Source: Hyphomicrobiales bacterium
Lineage (GTDB): Bacteria > Pseudomonadota > Alphaproteobacteria > Rhizobiales > Rhizobiaceae
Assembly (NCBI GenBank): GCA_900473685.1
Contig: UCNE01000003.1
Span: forward strand, 124,001 to 188,000
Direction: 5' to 3'
DNA length: 64,000 nucleotides
The position numbers were made by a program, and so were the translations under genes. Position 1 is the first letter of the stretch. Every line of letters begins with the position of its first letter. Of the stretch, positions 8,577 through 17,171 are shown in pieces. The notes beneath the pieces were generated by a model, which saw only the letters and a program-made list of their open reading frames with translations, had not been told where the DNA came from and searched no databases.

Positions 8577-9728
8577 CTAAGCAGAGATGAAGTCCAGTCC
8601 GTAGCGGGACAATGCCTTCGGCGCGCCGTCCGTGGTCAGGTAGGTCTGGCCGAGCGTCATGGCCGTGCCGCTGTCTGAGTCCATGATGATCATATGGACG
8701 AAGAGGGACATGTCGGGCTCGATTTCCTGCGGGTTACCCATGTGGAACATCTGGTGCTCCATCCAGGACGGCGAGAAGCGGGCGCCGAGCGAGTAGCCAC
8801 AGGCGTTCAGCCGGTGCCGTGTCAGGCCGCGTTCGTCCATGATCTTCGAATGAACGTCGAAGACGGTGCCGAACGTATTGCCGGGACGAAGCACCATCTC
8901 GATGGCCTGGATGGTGTCGCGGCAGGCGCTGTAGAGTTCGCGGTGGCGGTTGGTCGGCTCTCCGACAACGACGGTGCGCATCATCGCGGCATGATAATGG
9001 GCGCTGACCCCGGCCCACTCCAATGTCAACTGGTCCTGTGCATCCAGCGTGCGCCGTCCTGCCTTGTAGCGGCAGAGCAGGGCATCGGCGCCAGAGCCGA
9101 TAATGAATTCGTTGGCGGGATAGTCGCCGCCACCCGCAAAGACAGCGCCCTGCATCGCCGCCAGAATGGCAGCCTCGTCGCCACCGGCATGGATGAGCGG
9201 AATGGCGGCATCCAGCGCGTCGTCGGCAAGGCTTGCCGCCTTCTCGACATAGACGATTTCGGCGGCACTCTTGATCAGGCGCAGACGGCTAACCAGCAGC
9301 GAGGCATCGACCAGTTCGCCGAAACTCGTCAACTGCTGATCGAGCAGCCGGGCAATACGGCCTGTCATGCCATGTGTGTCATATTCGATGCCGATGCGGG
9401 TGCCGAGCAGGTCGAGATCGCTCAGCAGGTTCTTCAGGTCCATCGTCGGATCGGCATTGACCCGGTCGACCCAGACCTCGACGCGTTCGATATTGGAGGT
9501 GTGCTTGGCCTGGCGCAGATCGGCCGAGCGGGTGAGCAGCACCATCGAGCCGTCGGCCTTGACCACCAGCGTCTGGAAGAAGCAGTAGCCGAACGTGTCA
9601 TAGCCGGTCAGCCAGTACATGCTTTCCTGCGCAAACAGCAGCATGGCAGCCAGCTTTTCTTCCTTCATCTTGGCCGTCAGCCGTTCCAGCCGCGCCGAAA
9701 ATTCGTCCTGCGTGAAATGCAGTGCCAT
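8577..9728 (-). CDS. M24 (creatinase/aminopeptidase P fold) family protein lacking canonical metal ligands
   Basis: Protein of 383 aa with the two-domain aminopeptidase P/creatinase fold: an N-terminal creatinase-N domain (about residues 5-150) and a pita-bread domain. In metallo-M24 enzymes the first ligand segment is D-x(n)-D within a DxGA..GYxSDxTRT type motif. Here the segment reads EWAGVSAHYHAAMMRTVVVGEP, and the later His and Glu segments are HQMFHMG, FVHMIIMD and TLGQTYLTT. The usual D-D-H-E-E set is therefore not recognisable. The pattern resembles non-metal members such as creatinase and ectoine hydrolase (DoeA), so it may be a C-N hydrolase of a small molecule rather than a peptidase. 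The start codon is 1 nt from the pgeF stop, so translation is probably coupled. Confidence 0.8.
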   Translation of the reverse strand: MALHFTQDEFSARLERLTAKMKEEKLAAMLLFAQESMYWLTGYDTFGYCFFQTLVVKADGSMVLLTRSADLRQAKHTSNIERVEVWVDRVNADPTMDLKNLLSDLDLLGTRIGIEYDTHGMTGRIARLLDQQLTSFGELVDASLLVSRLRLIKSAAEIVYVEKAASLADDALDAAIPLIHAGGDEAAILAAMQGAVFAGGGDYPANEFIIGSGADALLCRYKAGRRTLDAQDQLTLEWAGVSAHYHAAMMRTVVVGEPTNRHRELYSACRDTIQAIEMVLRPGNTFGTVFDVHSKIMDERGLTRHRLNACGYSLGARFSPSWMEHQMFHMGNPQEIEPDMSLFVHMIIMDSDSGTAMTLGQTYLTTDGAPKALSRYGLDFISA

Positions 9729-9729
9729 G

Positions 9730-10524
9730 TCATGCCTCCCGTATGGATATTGCAGAAATTTGCCGGCCGTAATCCGGCTCGCTGCGATGCGTGGTGCGGC
9801 GGTAGGAAAAGAAGCGTTCCTCGTCCGCATAGGTGCAAAGGTCGAGATTTTCCGCCGTGACGCCGGCATCGGTCAGCCGGCTGGTGGTCAATCCCGGCAG
9901 ATCGAACATTGCGTGGCCTTCGCGGGCGGATGGGGTGAAGAAGGTAGCGTAGGCGGGGTCCTTCTCCATAAACCGTTCGACGAATTCCGTGCCGACCTCG
10001 TAGTTCCGGCGGCTGATCGATGGGCCGAGACTGGCGGTGATGCGATCGCGGCGGGCGCCGAGCGAAATCATTGCCTCGATGGTGCTTTCAAGCACGCCGG
10101 TCAGCGCACCCTTCCATCCGGCATGGGCGGCACCGATCACACCGGATTCGGCATCGGCAAACAGCACGGGGCCGCAATCGGCAGATAGGACGCCGATGAC
10201 AAGGCCGGGTGTTGCGGTGACCAGCGCGTCGGCCTCGGTGCGGGTGCCGTCATAGCTGGCGTCGACGATGATGGCGTCGGGCGAGTGGACCTGATGCACC
10301 GTTGCTAGCTTTTGTGGTTCGGCACCGAACCAGGCGCTCACCCGGGCGCGGTTTTCTTCGACGCGGGCGCGCTCGTCCCGGGATCCAAGCCCCACGTTGA
10401 GGCCGCGATAGATGCCATCCGAAACACCGCCTTCACGGGTGAAATAGCCATGTCTGATGGCCTTTCCCGCTGTCGAGGAGAGAAGCGGGCTTTGCACAGG
10501 CGATAGCAAGGCATCATCCTTCAT
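9730..10524 (-). CDS. pgeF: PgeF/YfiH laccase-domain protein (purine nucleoside/peptidoglycan editing factor)
   Basis: Soluble 264-aa member of the Cu-oxidase_4/YfiH family. Conserved residues of the zinc site are visible in VHQVHSPDA, ADCGPVLFAD and AAHAGWKG, plus SYRR near the C-terminus. E. coli YfiH removes wrongly incorporated serine from peptidoglycan precursors, and other members act on purine nucleosides. ATG at 10524 gives the family length; the frame continues upstream to a TTG at 10638 through a Pro/Lys/Thr-rich stretch that looks non-conserved. It lies between the midA-like gene and the M24 gene in a minus-strand operon starting with lgt. Confidence 0.88.
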   Translation of the reverse strand: MKDDALLSPVQSPLLSSTAGKAIRHGYFTREGGVSDGIYRGLNVGLGSRDERARVEENRARVSAWFGAEPQKLATVHQVHSPDAIIVDASYDGTRTEADALVTATPGLVIGVLSADCGPVLFADAESGVIGAAHAGWKGALTGVLESTIEAMISLGARRDRITASLGPSISRRNYEVGTEFVERFMEKDPAYATFFTPSAREGHAMFDLPGLTTSRLTDAGVTAENLDLCTYADEERFFSYRRTTHRSEPDYGRQISAISIREA

Positions 10525-10683
10525 CGGTTGTTTTGCCTTTTCGATATGCTGCGATGCGGTTGGTTTTTCCGGGCGTGTCGGCTGTGTCAGCCCGGGTGAT
10601 TTGGCCGGATGTTGGCCTTTCGGGACGGTCTCTGTCAATCCACCGAAACGACAGCCGGCGTCGCCGCCATGTCTGGGCTGTTG

Positions 10684-11778
10684 CTATTTCTGAAAGGGCA
10701 CGAGGGCTACATTCGGGCTGCTGACGACCAGAACCTTGAACAATTCGCCCATTTTGCCTTCGCCGGAACCGGCCAGCCGCTCGGCGTCGGCCCGGATGTT
10801 TTCCTGGGTTTCGGCGCTCTTGTCGCGGCCAAGGGCGGCGGCGCGTTCGGCAAGGCCAAGCGCGATCAGGAAATCGCCCTGATAGGTCAGCCCGTTGATC
10901 TGCAGGTTTTCTGCAACGGCACGCCGGGCCAATTGCTCGAAATCGACATGGCTGGTGATATCGGCCTCGCCGGGATGGGCAAGCGGCGGATCGAACTGAT
11001 GGCTGCGCACCGCCTGCAACGTGTCGCCGAGACCGGTTGCCATATGGCCGTAGTCGATGACCACGGCTGTTCCGCCATGGGTACGGATGCGCTCGCTGAG
11101 CGTTGCCATCACGGCATCGCGGGCAGGGGCGACTTCGAACACCGCTCCGAGCGGCGCGGCCGGGGCGGAGGCCGGAAGCATGTCGGGATCGATACTCGCC
11201 ACGCCCGCCGCAAACGTCAGGTCTCCCTGCGCATCAAGCCCGACAAGGCGCTCTCTAAAACCTTGCGCCGTTTTGACGAACTGGCGGATGGGGATGGCGT
11301 CGAACAGTTCGTTGGCGGCCAGAAGCAGAAAGCCGTCCGGCAAAGTGTCGAAGCTGTCGTGCCATGAGATCTTGAACTTGTGGGCAATCAGGGTCTGCTG
11401 TTGCACCTTCTGCAGCCGCTCGCTGGTCTCGACCAGATGCACGCTGGCTGCCTCATAAAGCGCAGGCGACAACTTGGCGACGACGCGCAGGATGTCGGTC
11501 ATCATCGTGCCGCGGCCTGGGCCGATCTCGGCAATATTGACCGGCACCGGTTCTCCGTGCCGTTGCCAGGCCTGAACAAGAAAAATGCCAATCATCTCGC
11601 CGAACAACTGGCTGATCTCGGGTGCCGTGATGAAATCGCCGGACTGGCCGAAGGGCTCGCGCGTCCTGTAATAGCCATGTTCCGGATCGGCCAGGCAGAG
11701 CGAAAAGTAGTCGGTCACGCTGATCGGGCCGTGCGCCAGAATGAGTGCCTTGATCTTTTCTGCAAGCGGGGTCGTCAT
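10684..11778 (-). CDS. class I SAM-dependent methyltransferase, MidA/NDUFAF7 family
   Basis: Protein of 364 aa. The N-terminal GPISVTDYF..CL.DPEHGYY segment and the SAM-binding IAEIGPGRGTMM motif define the MidA/NDUFAF7 family. The mitochondrial member methylates an arginine of complex I subunit NDUFS2; in alphaproteobacteria the same role is likely but not demonstrated here. Length agrees with the family. It begins 10 nt after the lgt stop, and this lgt - midA - pgeF order is common in Rhizobiales. Confidence 0.9.
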   Translation of the reverse strand: MTTPLAEKIKALILAHGPISVTDYFSLCLADPEHGYYRTREPFGQSGDFITAPEISQLFGEMIGIFLVQAWQRHGEPVPVNIAEIGPGRGTMMTDILRVVAKLSPALYEAASVHLVETSERLQKVQQQTLIAHKFKISWHDSFDTLPDGFLLLAANELFDAIPIRQFVKTAQGFRERLVGLDAQGDLTFAAGVASIDPDMLPASAPAAPLGAVFEVAPARDAVMATLSERIRTHGGTAVVIDYGHMATGLGDTLQAVRSHQFDPPLAHPGEADITSHVDFEQLARRAVAENLQINGLTYQGDFLIALGLAERAAALGRDKSAETQENIRADAERLAGSGEGKMGELFKVLVVSSPNVALVPFQK

Positions 11779-11788
11779 GAAAACCCCG

Positions 11789-12634
11789 TCAGGCTGTGAT
11801 GGCGCTGGCGCGGCGTGCCCGCAGGATGGCCCAGAGGCCGATCAGCACCATCGGTACTGACAGGAGCATGCCCATTGTCAGCCAGCCGCCCAGCAAATAA
11901 CCGAGCTGTGCGTCCGGTTCGCGGAAGAATTCCACGAAAATGCGCGCCAGGCCATAGCCGGTGACGAACACGCCGCAAACCAAGCCCGGCGTCTTCAGCG
12001 CCTTGCGATAGTAGATCAGCACCGCAAGCACGGTCAGCAGCACAAGACCTTCGAGCCCGGCTTCATAGAGCTGGCTTGGATGGCGGGCGAAAGGACCACC
12101 GGTCGGGAAGACCACAGCCCAGGGTGCCGACGATAACCGGCCCCAGAGCTCGGCATTGATGAAATTGGCGATACGGCCAAAGAACAGGCCGATCGGCACC
12201 ACCGCGGAGACGATGTCGAACAGGCTCCAGATGACGATCTTGTGGCGCCTGGCAAACAGCATCATGGCGATCATCGTGCCGATCAGGCCGCCATGGAAGG
12301 ACATGCCGCCGTTCCAGATTTCCAGTGCCCGCACCGGATTGGCGATCACGCTCTGCAAGTCGTAGAACAGGATATAGCCGATACGCCCGCCACCCACGAT
12401 GCCAGCCGCAACCCAGAGCAGGAAGTCGTCAAGCTGTGCCTCGGTCGCCGCCGGCGTTCCGTTGGCCCAGAGCGCGGTGTTGCGGACCAGCCTGCGGGCA
12501 TATTGCCAGCCGATCAGGATGCCCGCCACATAGGCCAGGCCGTACCAGTGGATCTGCAGCGGACCAATGGACAGGAGCACCGGATCGATTTCCGGAAAGG
12601 GCATGATCGAGAAGAGTGTCGCTATTGTTTCCAA
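11789..12634 (-). CDS. lgt: prolipoprotein diacylglyceryl transferase
   Basis: Inner-membrane enzyme that transfers diacylglycerol from phosphatidylglycerol to the lipobox cysteine of prolipoproteins. Family signatures are clear: [11 protein letters not shown] near the N-terminus, [10 protein letters not shown], and the Lgt signature [15 protein letters not shown], followed by [12 protein letters not shown]. About seven membrane segments. The start is uncertain: TTG at 12634 (281 aa) matches rhizobial homologues that begin MET, whereas the first ATG in frame is at 12604 (271 aa). Neither has a strong ribosome site. First gene of a minus-strand operon, divergent from the UbiK-type gene. Confidence 0.95.
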   Translation of the reverse strand: METIATLFSIMPFPEIDPVLLSIGPLQIHWYGLAYVAGILIGWQYARRLVRNTALWANGTPAATEAQLDDFLLWVAAGIVGGGRIGYILFYDLQSVIANPVRALEIWNGGMSFHGGLIGTMIAMMLFARRHKIVIWSLFDIVSAVVPIGLFFGRIANFINAELWGRLSSAPWAVVFPTGGPFARHPSQLYEAGLEGLVLLTVLAVLIYYRKALKTPGLVCGVFVTGYGLARIFVEFFREPDAQLGYLLGGWLTMGMLLSVPMVLIGLWAILRARRASAITA

Positions 12635-12824
12635 GGTCTTGCTTCATTTCCACCGTTGTTTGCCGGACCATGGCCTTGCGGTACGGCAGGGTCAAGGCAA
12701 GCTTCGTTCACGAAAGGCTGACATCCCCGGTATTTTTCCTTGCATCGGCCCGCATGTGCTCCTACCTCCTCTCTATAAGCCCGCGCTGGCGGGCAATGGA
12801 CGCCAAGGACCGGAGACCAAGACG

Positions 12825-13085
12825 ATGAGCACAGGCGCAAACCGCATTCTGGATGATTTTGCCAAGTTGATGACGGACGCGGCGGGTGCTGCGCAGGGTG
12901 TCCGCAAGGAAATGGAAACGGTGTTTCGCGCCCAAGGCGAACGGCTGCTCAACTCCATGGATATCGTCAAGCGCGAAGAGTTCGAGGCCGTCCGCGAAAT
13001 GGCTCTCAAGGCGCGCGAAGAAAACGACGCGCTGCTCGTCCGCATCGCAGCGCTTGAAGCGCGTCTGGCAGACGCCGGCAAATAA
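12825..13085 (+). CDS. UbiK/BMFP family accessory protein
   Basis: Small 86-aa protein. The N-terminal half is predicted helical and amphipathic (ILDDFAKLMTDAAGAAQGVR), and the C-terminal half forms a coiled coil (REEFEAVREMALKAREEN...LEARLA). This is the layout of YqiC/UbiK, a membrane-associated trimer that helps ubiquinone biosynthesis in gammaproteobacteria; in rhizobia the role is inferred. ATG at 12825 was chosen because homologues begin MST/MSE with this spacing to the DDFAK motif. Divergent from lgt. Confidence 0.85.
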   Translation: MSTGANRILDDFAKLMTDAAGAAQGVRKEMETVFRAQGERLLNSMDIVKREEFEAVREMALKAREENDALLVRIAALEARLADAGK

Positions 13086-13517
13086 GCAGAATCAACGCGG
13101 TGGTGCGCTTGGCGCCGCCGCGTGACCGGTTTGCGGGGCAGGTGTCCCGGGACGGTACAAGCCGCTCTTTTTCAAGTGCTGGCGCATGGCGCTCTTCATA
13201 AATCTTTCACCCTGTGGACACTGCCGAAAAACGCTTATGGCAGAGTCATTTAAGAACGGGCGCTGAATCAATTTGAGAGAGCCTATCCACAACCACCGGC
13301 GCTATTTTTCACCCGGGGGGCTTTCATGCGGACTCCGGCATTATACACTGATTTTAAATGATGATTCGTAACGGATCACGCAAGCTCCAGGCAGGGTATG
13401 TCAGCCAGGATGGTCGTGTTTCCGGTAATCATAAGTGTTTGTTTCTGGTGTTTGAGTTTGCAGCCTTGTGTGTGAACACGATGTCGCATGTCTGCGCCAG
13501 GACTTTTGGGGTGATGC
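13086..13517. other. 432-nt intergenic region with a cluster of GANTC (CcrM) sites
   Basis: No coding potential recognised. Four GANTC sites occur within 125 bp: GAGTC 13243-13247, GAATC 13265-13269, GACTC 13331-13335 and GATTC 13363-13367. GANTC is the target of the cell-cycle methylase CcrM in alphaproteobacteria. A TTATACAC stretch near 13341 may be the -10 region for the YbjN-type gene. A CTATCCACA sequence near 13283 resembles a single DnaA box but stands alone. Confidence 0.5.
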
Positions 13518-14018
13518 ATGAGCCTGATGGAACTGGAACTTGAGCGCCAATCGAACCCGGTCGATATGATCGAGTTTGTCGCTGCCAATAATGATTGGTC
13601 CTTCGAGCGCTCGGGCGAGGATGAAATCGCCATGACGGTGGAAGGGAAGTGGACTGATTACCACGTTTCCTTCTCGTGGATGGAGGAGTTCGAGGCTCTG
13701 CACCTTGCCTGCGCCTTCGACATCAAGGTTCCGGAAAGCCGCGTCAACGAAGTGATCCGGCTGCTCTCCCATATCAATGGCCAGGTGCTGATGGGGCATT
13801 TCGACCTCTGGCGTCAGGAAGATGTGGTAATCTTCCGCCAGTCGCTGCTGCTTGCCGGTGGCGCCGAGCCGACCAACCAGCAGGTCGAGGTGTTGCTGTC
13901 CAGCGCGCTTGAAGCCTGCGAATCCTATTTCCAGGCCTTCCAGTTTGTCGTCTGGTCAGGTGTCGACGCGCAGAGCGCCGTCGAGGCCGTGATGTTTGAA
14001 ACCGTCGGAGAGGCGTGA
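13518..14018 (+). CDS. YbjN domain-containing protein (type III secretion chaperone-like fold)
   Basis: Soluble, acidic 166-aa protein of the YbjN family. Visible features are NDWSFERSGEDEIAMTVEG near residue 25, FSWMEEFEALHLACAFD, and the long C-terminal helix ESYFQAFQFVVWSG. Members have a fold like type III secretion chaperones and are linked to stress tolerance and motility; the biochemical role is unknown. The stop is 2 nt before the proC ATG, so the two are probably co-transcribed. Confidence 0.85.
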   Translation: MSLMELELERQSNPVDMIEFVAANNDWSFERSGEDEIAMTVEGKWTDYHVSFSWMEEFEALHLACAFDIKVPESRVNEVIRLLSHINGQVLMGHFDLWRQEDVVIFRQSLLLAGGAEPTNQQVEVLLSSALEACESYFQAFQFVVWSGVDAQSAVEAVMFETVGEA

Positions 14019-14020
14019 CA

Positions 14021-14839
14021 ATGGCTGTGCATGCGTCAGGTCCGGTCGTTCTGATCGGTGCAGGCAATATGGGCGGCGCGATGCTCGCCGGTTGGCTGAA
14101 AAGCGGTATCTCCGGTGCCGATCTTCTGGTGATCGATCCCGGCCCGCCGCCTGCCATGGCCAAGCTGATTGCCGACAACGGTGCGCGCCACGTGACGGCT
14201 GCACCTGCGGACCTCAAGGCCGGTGTTCTCTTCCTTGCGGTCAAGCCGCAGATGATGGCAACGGTTCTGCCGCCATTGAAGAGCCTCGTCGGCCCTGAAA
14301 CGGTGGTGGTTTCGGTCGCTGCAGGAACGACCCTGTCCTTCATGCAATCGCATCTCGGCGACGCTGCCATGGTGCGCGCTATGCCGAACACACCGGCGAT
14401 GATCGGCCGTGGCGTCACCGGCGCCTTTGCCAATGGCGCGGTATCGAGCGCGCAGCGTGATCTCGTCCACAATCTCCTGAAAGTGTCCGGCCCGGTCGAA
14501 TGGGTCGAAACCGAAGCCGATATCGATGCGGTCACCGCCGTGTCGGGTAGCGGCCCGGCCTATGTATTCTATCTCGTCGAGTGCATGGCGGAGGCTGGCC
14601 GCAAGGCCGGTCTTCAGGCGGACCTTGCCATGCGGCTTGCACGGGAAACCGTCGCGGGGGCTGGCGAACTCTTGCACCAGTCCCCCGACGACGCCTCAAG
14701 GCTTCGCCAGAACGTGACGTCTCCGGGCGGAACCACGGCGGCAGCGCTCAACATCCTCATGGCCGATGACGGCATGCAGCCTCTGTTCGACAAGGCGATT
14801 GCCGCAGCCCGCAAGCGGGCGGAAGAACTGGCCGGCTAG
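14021..14839 (+). CDS. proC: pyrroline-5-carboxylate reductase
   Basis: Catalyses the last step of proline synthesis, reducing pyrroline-5-carboxylate with NAD(P)H. The 272-aa product has an N-terminal Rossmann motif ([12 protein letters not shown]), the AVKPQMM segment, [12 protein letters not shown], and the conserved [15 protein letters not shown] and TSPGGTT motifs of the dimerisation domain. ATG at 14021 was preferred over GTG at 14015 because GAGAGG lies at the right distance. Second gene of a YbjN - proC - csaA-like - phosphatase run. Confidence 0.96.
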   Translation: MAVHASGPVVLIGAGNMGGAMLAGWLKSGISGADLLVIDPGPPPAMAKLIADNGARHVTAAPADLKAGVLFLAVKPQMMATVLPPLKSLVGPETVVVSVAAGTTLSFMQSHLGDAAMVRAMPNTPAMIGRGVTGAFANGAVSSAQRDLVHNLLKVSGPVEWVETEADIDAVTAVSGSGPAYVFYLVECMAEAGRKAGLQADLAMRLARETVAGAGELLHQSPDDASRLRQNVTSPGGTTAAALNILMADDGMQPLFDKAIAAARKRAEELAG

Positions 14840-14853
14840 TTCAGGACTTTTCC

Positions 14854-15195
14854 ATGACCGAGACCATCAGTTACGCCGATTTCGAGCGCGTCGATATTCG
14901 TACCGGCACGATCATCGAGGCATCGCCCTTTCCTGAAGCACGCAAGCCGGCGATCAAGATCGTCATCGATTTCGGTCCGGAGATCGGTATCAAAAAATCG
15001 TCGGCGCAGATCACCGCCCACTACACGCCGGAAAGTCTGGTCGGCCGCCAGGTACTCGGCGTCGTCAATTTTCCGCCGCGCCAGATCGGCCCTGTGCGCT
15101 CGGAGGTCCTGACATTGGGCTTCGAGGACGAAGCCGGCGCCATCGTGCTTGCCGCCACCGACAAGCCGGTGCCGAACGGCAAGCGCCTTCTTTGA
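14854..15195 (+). CDS. CsaA-like tRNA-binding domain protein
   Basis: A 113-aa single-domain protein with the EMAP/CsaA OB fold: [11 protein letters not shown] at residues about 13-24, [28 protein letters not shown] and the C-terminal VPNGKRL. CsaA of Bacillus subtilis binds tRNA and acts as a chaperone in protein export. The start is 14 nt after the proC stop, consistent with an operon. Confidence 0.92.
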   Translation: MTETISYADFERVDIRTGTIIEASPFPEARKPAIKIVIDFGPEIGIKKSSAQITAHYTPESLVGRQVLGVVNFPPRQIGPVRSEVLTLGFEDEAGAIVLAATDKPVPNGKRLL

Positions 15196-15207
15196 GGGAA
15201 TAGTGCG

Positions 15208-15765
15208 ATGGACCTGACTGCCGTTCGAGACTTCGTCCGTGTCACCTGCCTGCGCGATGCTGCCATGGTCGCCACTGACTGGTCAGCCTCGCATGTCGTT
15301 TCACTGCTTGATCCTGAGCTGGCCGAAGAGCACGTCCCTCGTATATCCCATGCAAAGCACCATGTGGTGCGGCTGCGCGATCAGGAAAATGCGCTGGCAA
15401 CCGGTCATTTCCCGGACGCGGTCACGGCGTTTTTCGATACCGTCCTTCCGGCGATCGAACAGAAGGACAGCCGTATTCTCGTGCATTGCCACGCAGGCGT
15501 CAGCCGCTCGACCGCCTTTGCCTATGGCATCATCGCCCACCGTTTCGGCACCGGCCGCGAGGATGAGGCTTTTGCAGCACTCTTGTCGATCGTCAACAAG
15601 CCCTGGCCGAACCGCCGCATCATCGAGATTTTCGACGCCCATTGGCAGCGGGAAGGGCGGCTTCTCGCCCCGCTCGACGTCATGCGGTCAAAGCATCCGA
15701 AACGCATCGACGCTTGGCACCGCTTCAACGAACGGCGCGGCATGGTTGGCACCTATTCGCGGTGA
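15208..15765 (+). CDS. protein tyrosine / dual-specificity phosphatase
   Basis: Soluble 185-aa phosphatase. The active-site loop HCHAGVSRS is at residues 93-101, with nucleophile Cys94 and Arg100; this is the HCxxGxSRS signature. The likely general acid is an Asp in the ERVPRI.HAKHH region or before, which I cannot fix. A C-terminal basic tail (KHPKRIDAWHRFNERRG) follows. It begins 12 nt after the csaA-like stop, and its stop abuts that of the convergent sensor kinase (15766). Confidence 0.85.
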   Translation: MDLTAVRDFVRVTCLRDAAMVATDWSASHVVSLLDPELAEEHVPRISHAKHHVVRLRDQENALATGHFPDAVTAFFDTVLPAIEQKDSRILVHCHAGVSRSTAFAYGIIAHRFGTGREDEAFAALLSIVNKPWPNRRIIEIFDAHWQREGRLLAPLDVMRSKHPKRIDAWHRFNERRGMVGTYSR

Positions 15766-17145
15766 TCAGGCAGGTACCCGGACCATCGCCCGCAATCCAC
15801 CCATTGGACTATCCGCCAGCGTGACATTGCCGCCATGGCTTCTGGCGATATCGAGCGCGATGGCAAGGCCGAGACCCGTTCCCGAACTGTCGAGGTTGCG
15901 TGCCTCGTCCAGCCGGAAGAACGGCTTGAACACATCCTCTCGTGAGCGTTCGGGGATGCCGGGGCCGTCATCGTCGACGGTGATCGTCAGCCATGTGGCG
16001 GTGTGTTTGGCATCGATATGGACGGTATCGGCGTAGCGATAGGCGTTAGACGCCAGATTGGCGATCAACCGGGTGAAGGCATTGGGGCGGACGCGGATAT
16101 TATCGTCGCCCTCGACCGAGGTTGTTACCGTCTTTTCCTGCAGTTCGCCTTCGAGCGTCAGCCGGTTCATCAGGTCGCTGAGTTTCAACTGGCCGACATC
16201 CTCCTCGGCCTCGCCGCGGGCGAAGGCGAGATATCCCTCCAGCATGCTCTGCATGTCCTCGACATCCTGGTTGAGATTGTCGAGGTCAGCGCTGTCGCCG
16301 GCAAGGGCGAGCTGCAGCTTGAAGCGGGTGAGGATGGTTCGAAGGTCGTGGCTGACGCCGGTCAGCATTGCCGTGCGCTGCTCGATCTGGCGCTCGATGC
16401 GCTCGCGCATCTGGATGAAGGCCAGGCCGGCCCGGCGGACCTCCTCGGCGCCGCGTGGCGAAAAATCGTCGATCTTCTGGCCCTTGCCAAAGCTCTCGGC
16501 CGCCTTGGCAAGGGTCAGGATGGGCCGGATTTGGCCGCGCAGGAACAGGATGGCGATGGTCAGCAGCACCAGCGAGGCGCCGACCATCCAGACGATGAAG
16601 ATATGGGTGTTGGAGGCATAGGCCTGGCTGCGTCGCGCATAGACCCTGAGGATACGCTGGTCGTCAAGCTTGATACGGACTTCGACGAGATCGGAATTGC
16701 CGACCGTGTCGATCCAGAACGGCTTGCGGATCTGGTCGGATATTTCCTGGCTGAGGATCTGGTCGAGAATTTCGAAAAAGGGTTTTGGGCGCGGCGCGGG
16801 CAGTTCCCCGTCCGGCTCGATGGATATGCGCAGGTTGAGCCGGTCGCGGGCGATCTTGATGATGTCGGGATAGTCGCTTGTCGGCATCGCATCGATCAGG
16901 TCGATGACGGCGGCGATATCGCCGGTGACGGCTGCCGACAGCCGCTGTGTAACCAGTTGCCAGTGCCGCTCCATGAAGACGAAGGCAACAACCGATTGCA
17001 GGAGCACCATTGGGATGATGACGATCAGGAGCGAGCGGGCATAAAGCCCCATTGGCAACCGCCGGCGCAGCCAGCGGGCGGTGCGCTTCCAGGGGGTGTC
17101 GCCGGTCTGCGCGCGGGCGCGTCTCAGGATGTCAAAGCTTGCCAT
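15766..17145 (-). CDS. EnvZ-type membrane histidine kinase
   Basis: Sensor kinase of 459 aa. Two membrane segments (about residues 38-58 and 182-205) flank a periplasmic domain of roughly 120 residues, followed by HAMP, a DHp domain with phospho-acceptor His266 in GVSHDLRT, and an HATPase with N box NLASNAYRYA, DDDGPGIP, and GTGLGLAIA. The H-box continues HDLRTILTR, with Ile where EnvZ has Pro. It lies 26 nt after the OmpR-type regulator, its presumed partner. The MarR - OmpR - kinase order resembles petP - petR of Rhodobacter, with a kinase added. Confidence 0.9.
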   Translation of the reverse strand: MASFDILRRARAQTGDTPWKRTARWLRRRLPMGLYARSLLIVIIPMVLLQSVVAFVFMERHWQLVTQRLSAAVTGDIAAVIDLIDAMPTSDYPDIIKIARDRLNLRISIEPDGELPAPRPKPFFEILDQILSQEISDQIRKPFWIDTVGNSDLVEVRIKLDDQRILRVYARRSQAYASNTHIFIVWMVGASLVLLTIAILFLRGQIRPILTLAKAAESFGKGQKIDDFSPRGAEEVRRAGLAFIQMRERIERQIEQRTAMLTGVSHDLRTILTRFKLQLALAGDSADLDNLNQDVEDMQSMLEGYLAFARGEAEEDVGQLKLSDLMNRLTLEGELQEKTVTTSVEGDDNIRVRPNAFTRLIANLASNAYRYADTVHIDAKHTATWLTITVDDDGPGIPERSREDVFKPFFRLDEARNLDSSGTGLGLAIALDIARSHGGNVTLADSPMGGLRAMVRVPA

Positions 17146-17171
17146 GGAAACCCAGCCGGATGGTCATCGCG

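Noticed and set aside
8694-9860. Plus-strand open frame of 388 codons opposite the M24 gene
   Set aside because: Shadow frame of GC-rich coding DNA; the minus-strand gene has a clear family match.
13260-13300. DnaA-box-like CTATCCACA as a replication origin hint
   Set aside because: It is a single imperfect box without an AT-rich unwinding element or replication genes.
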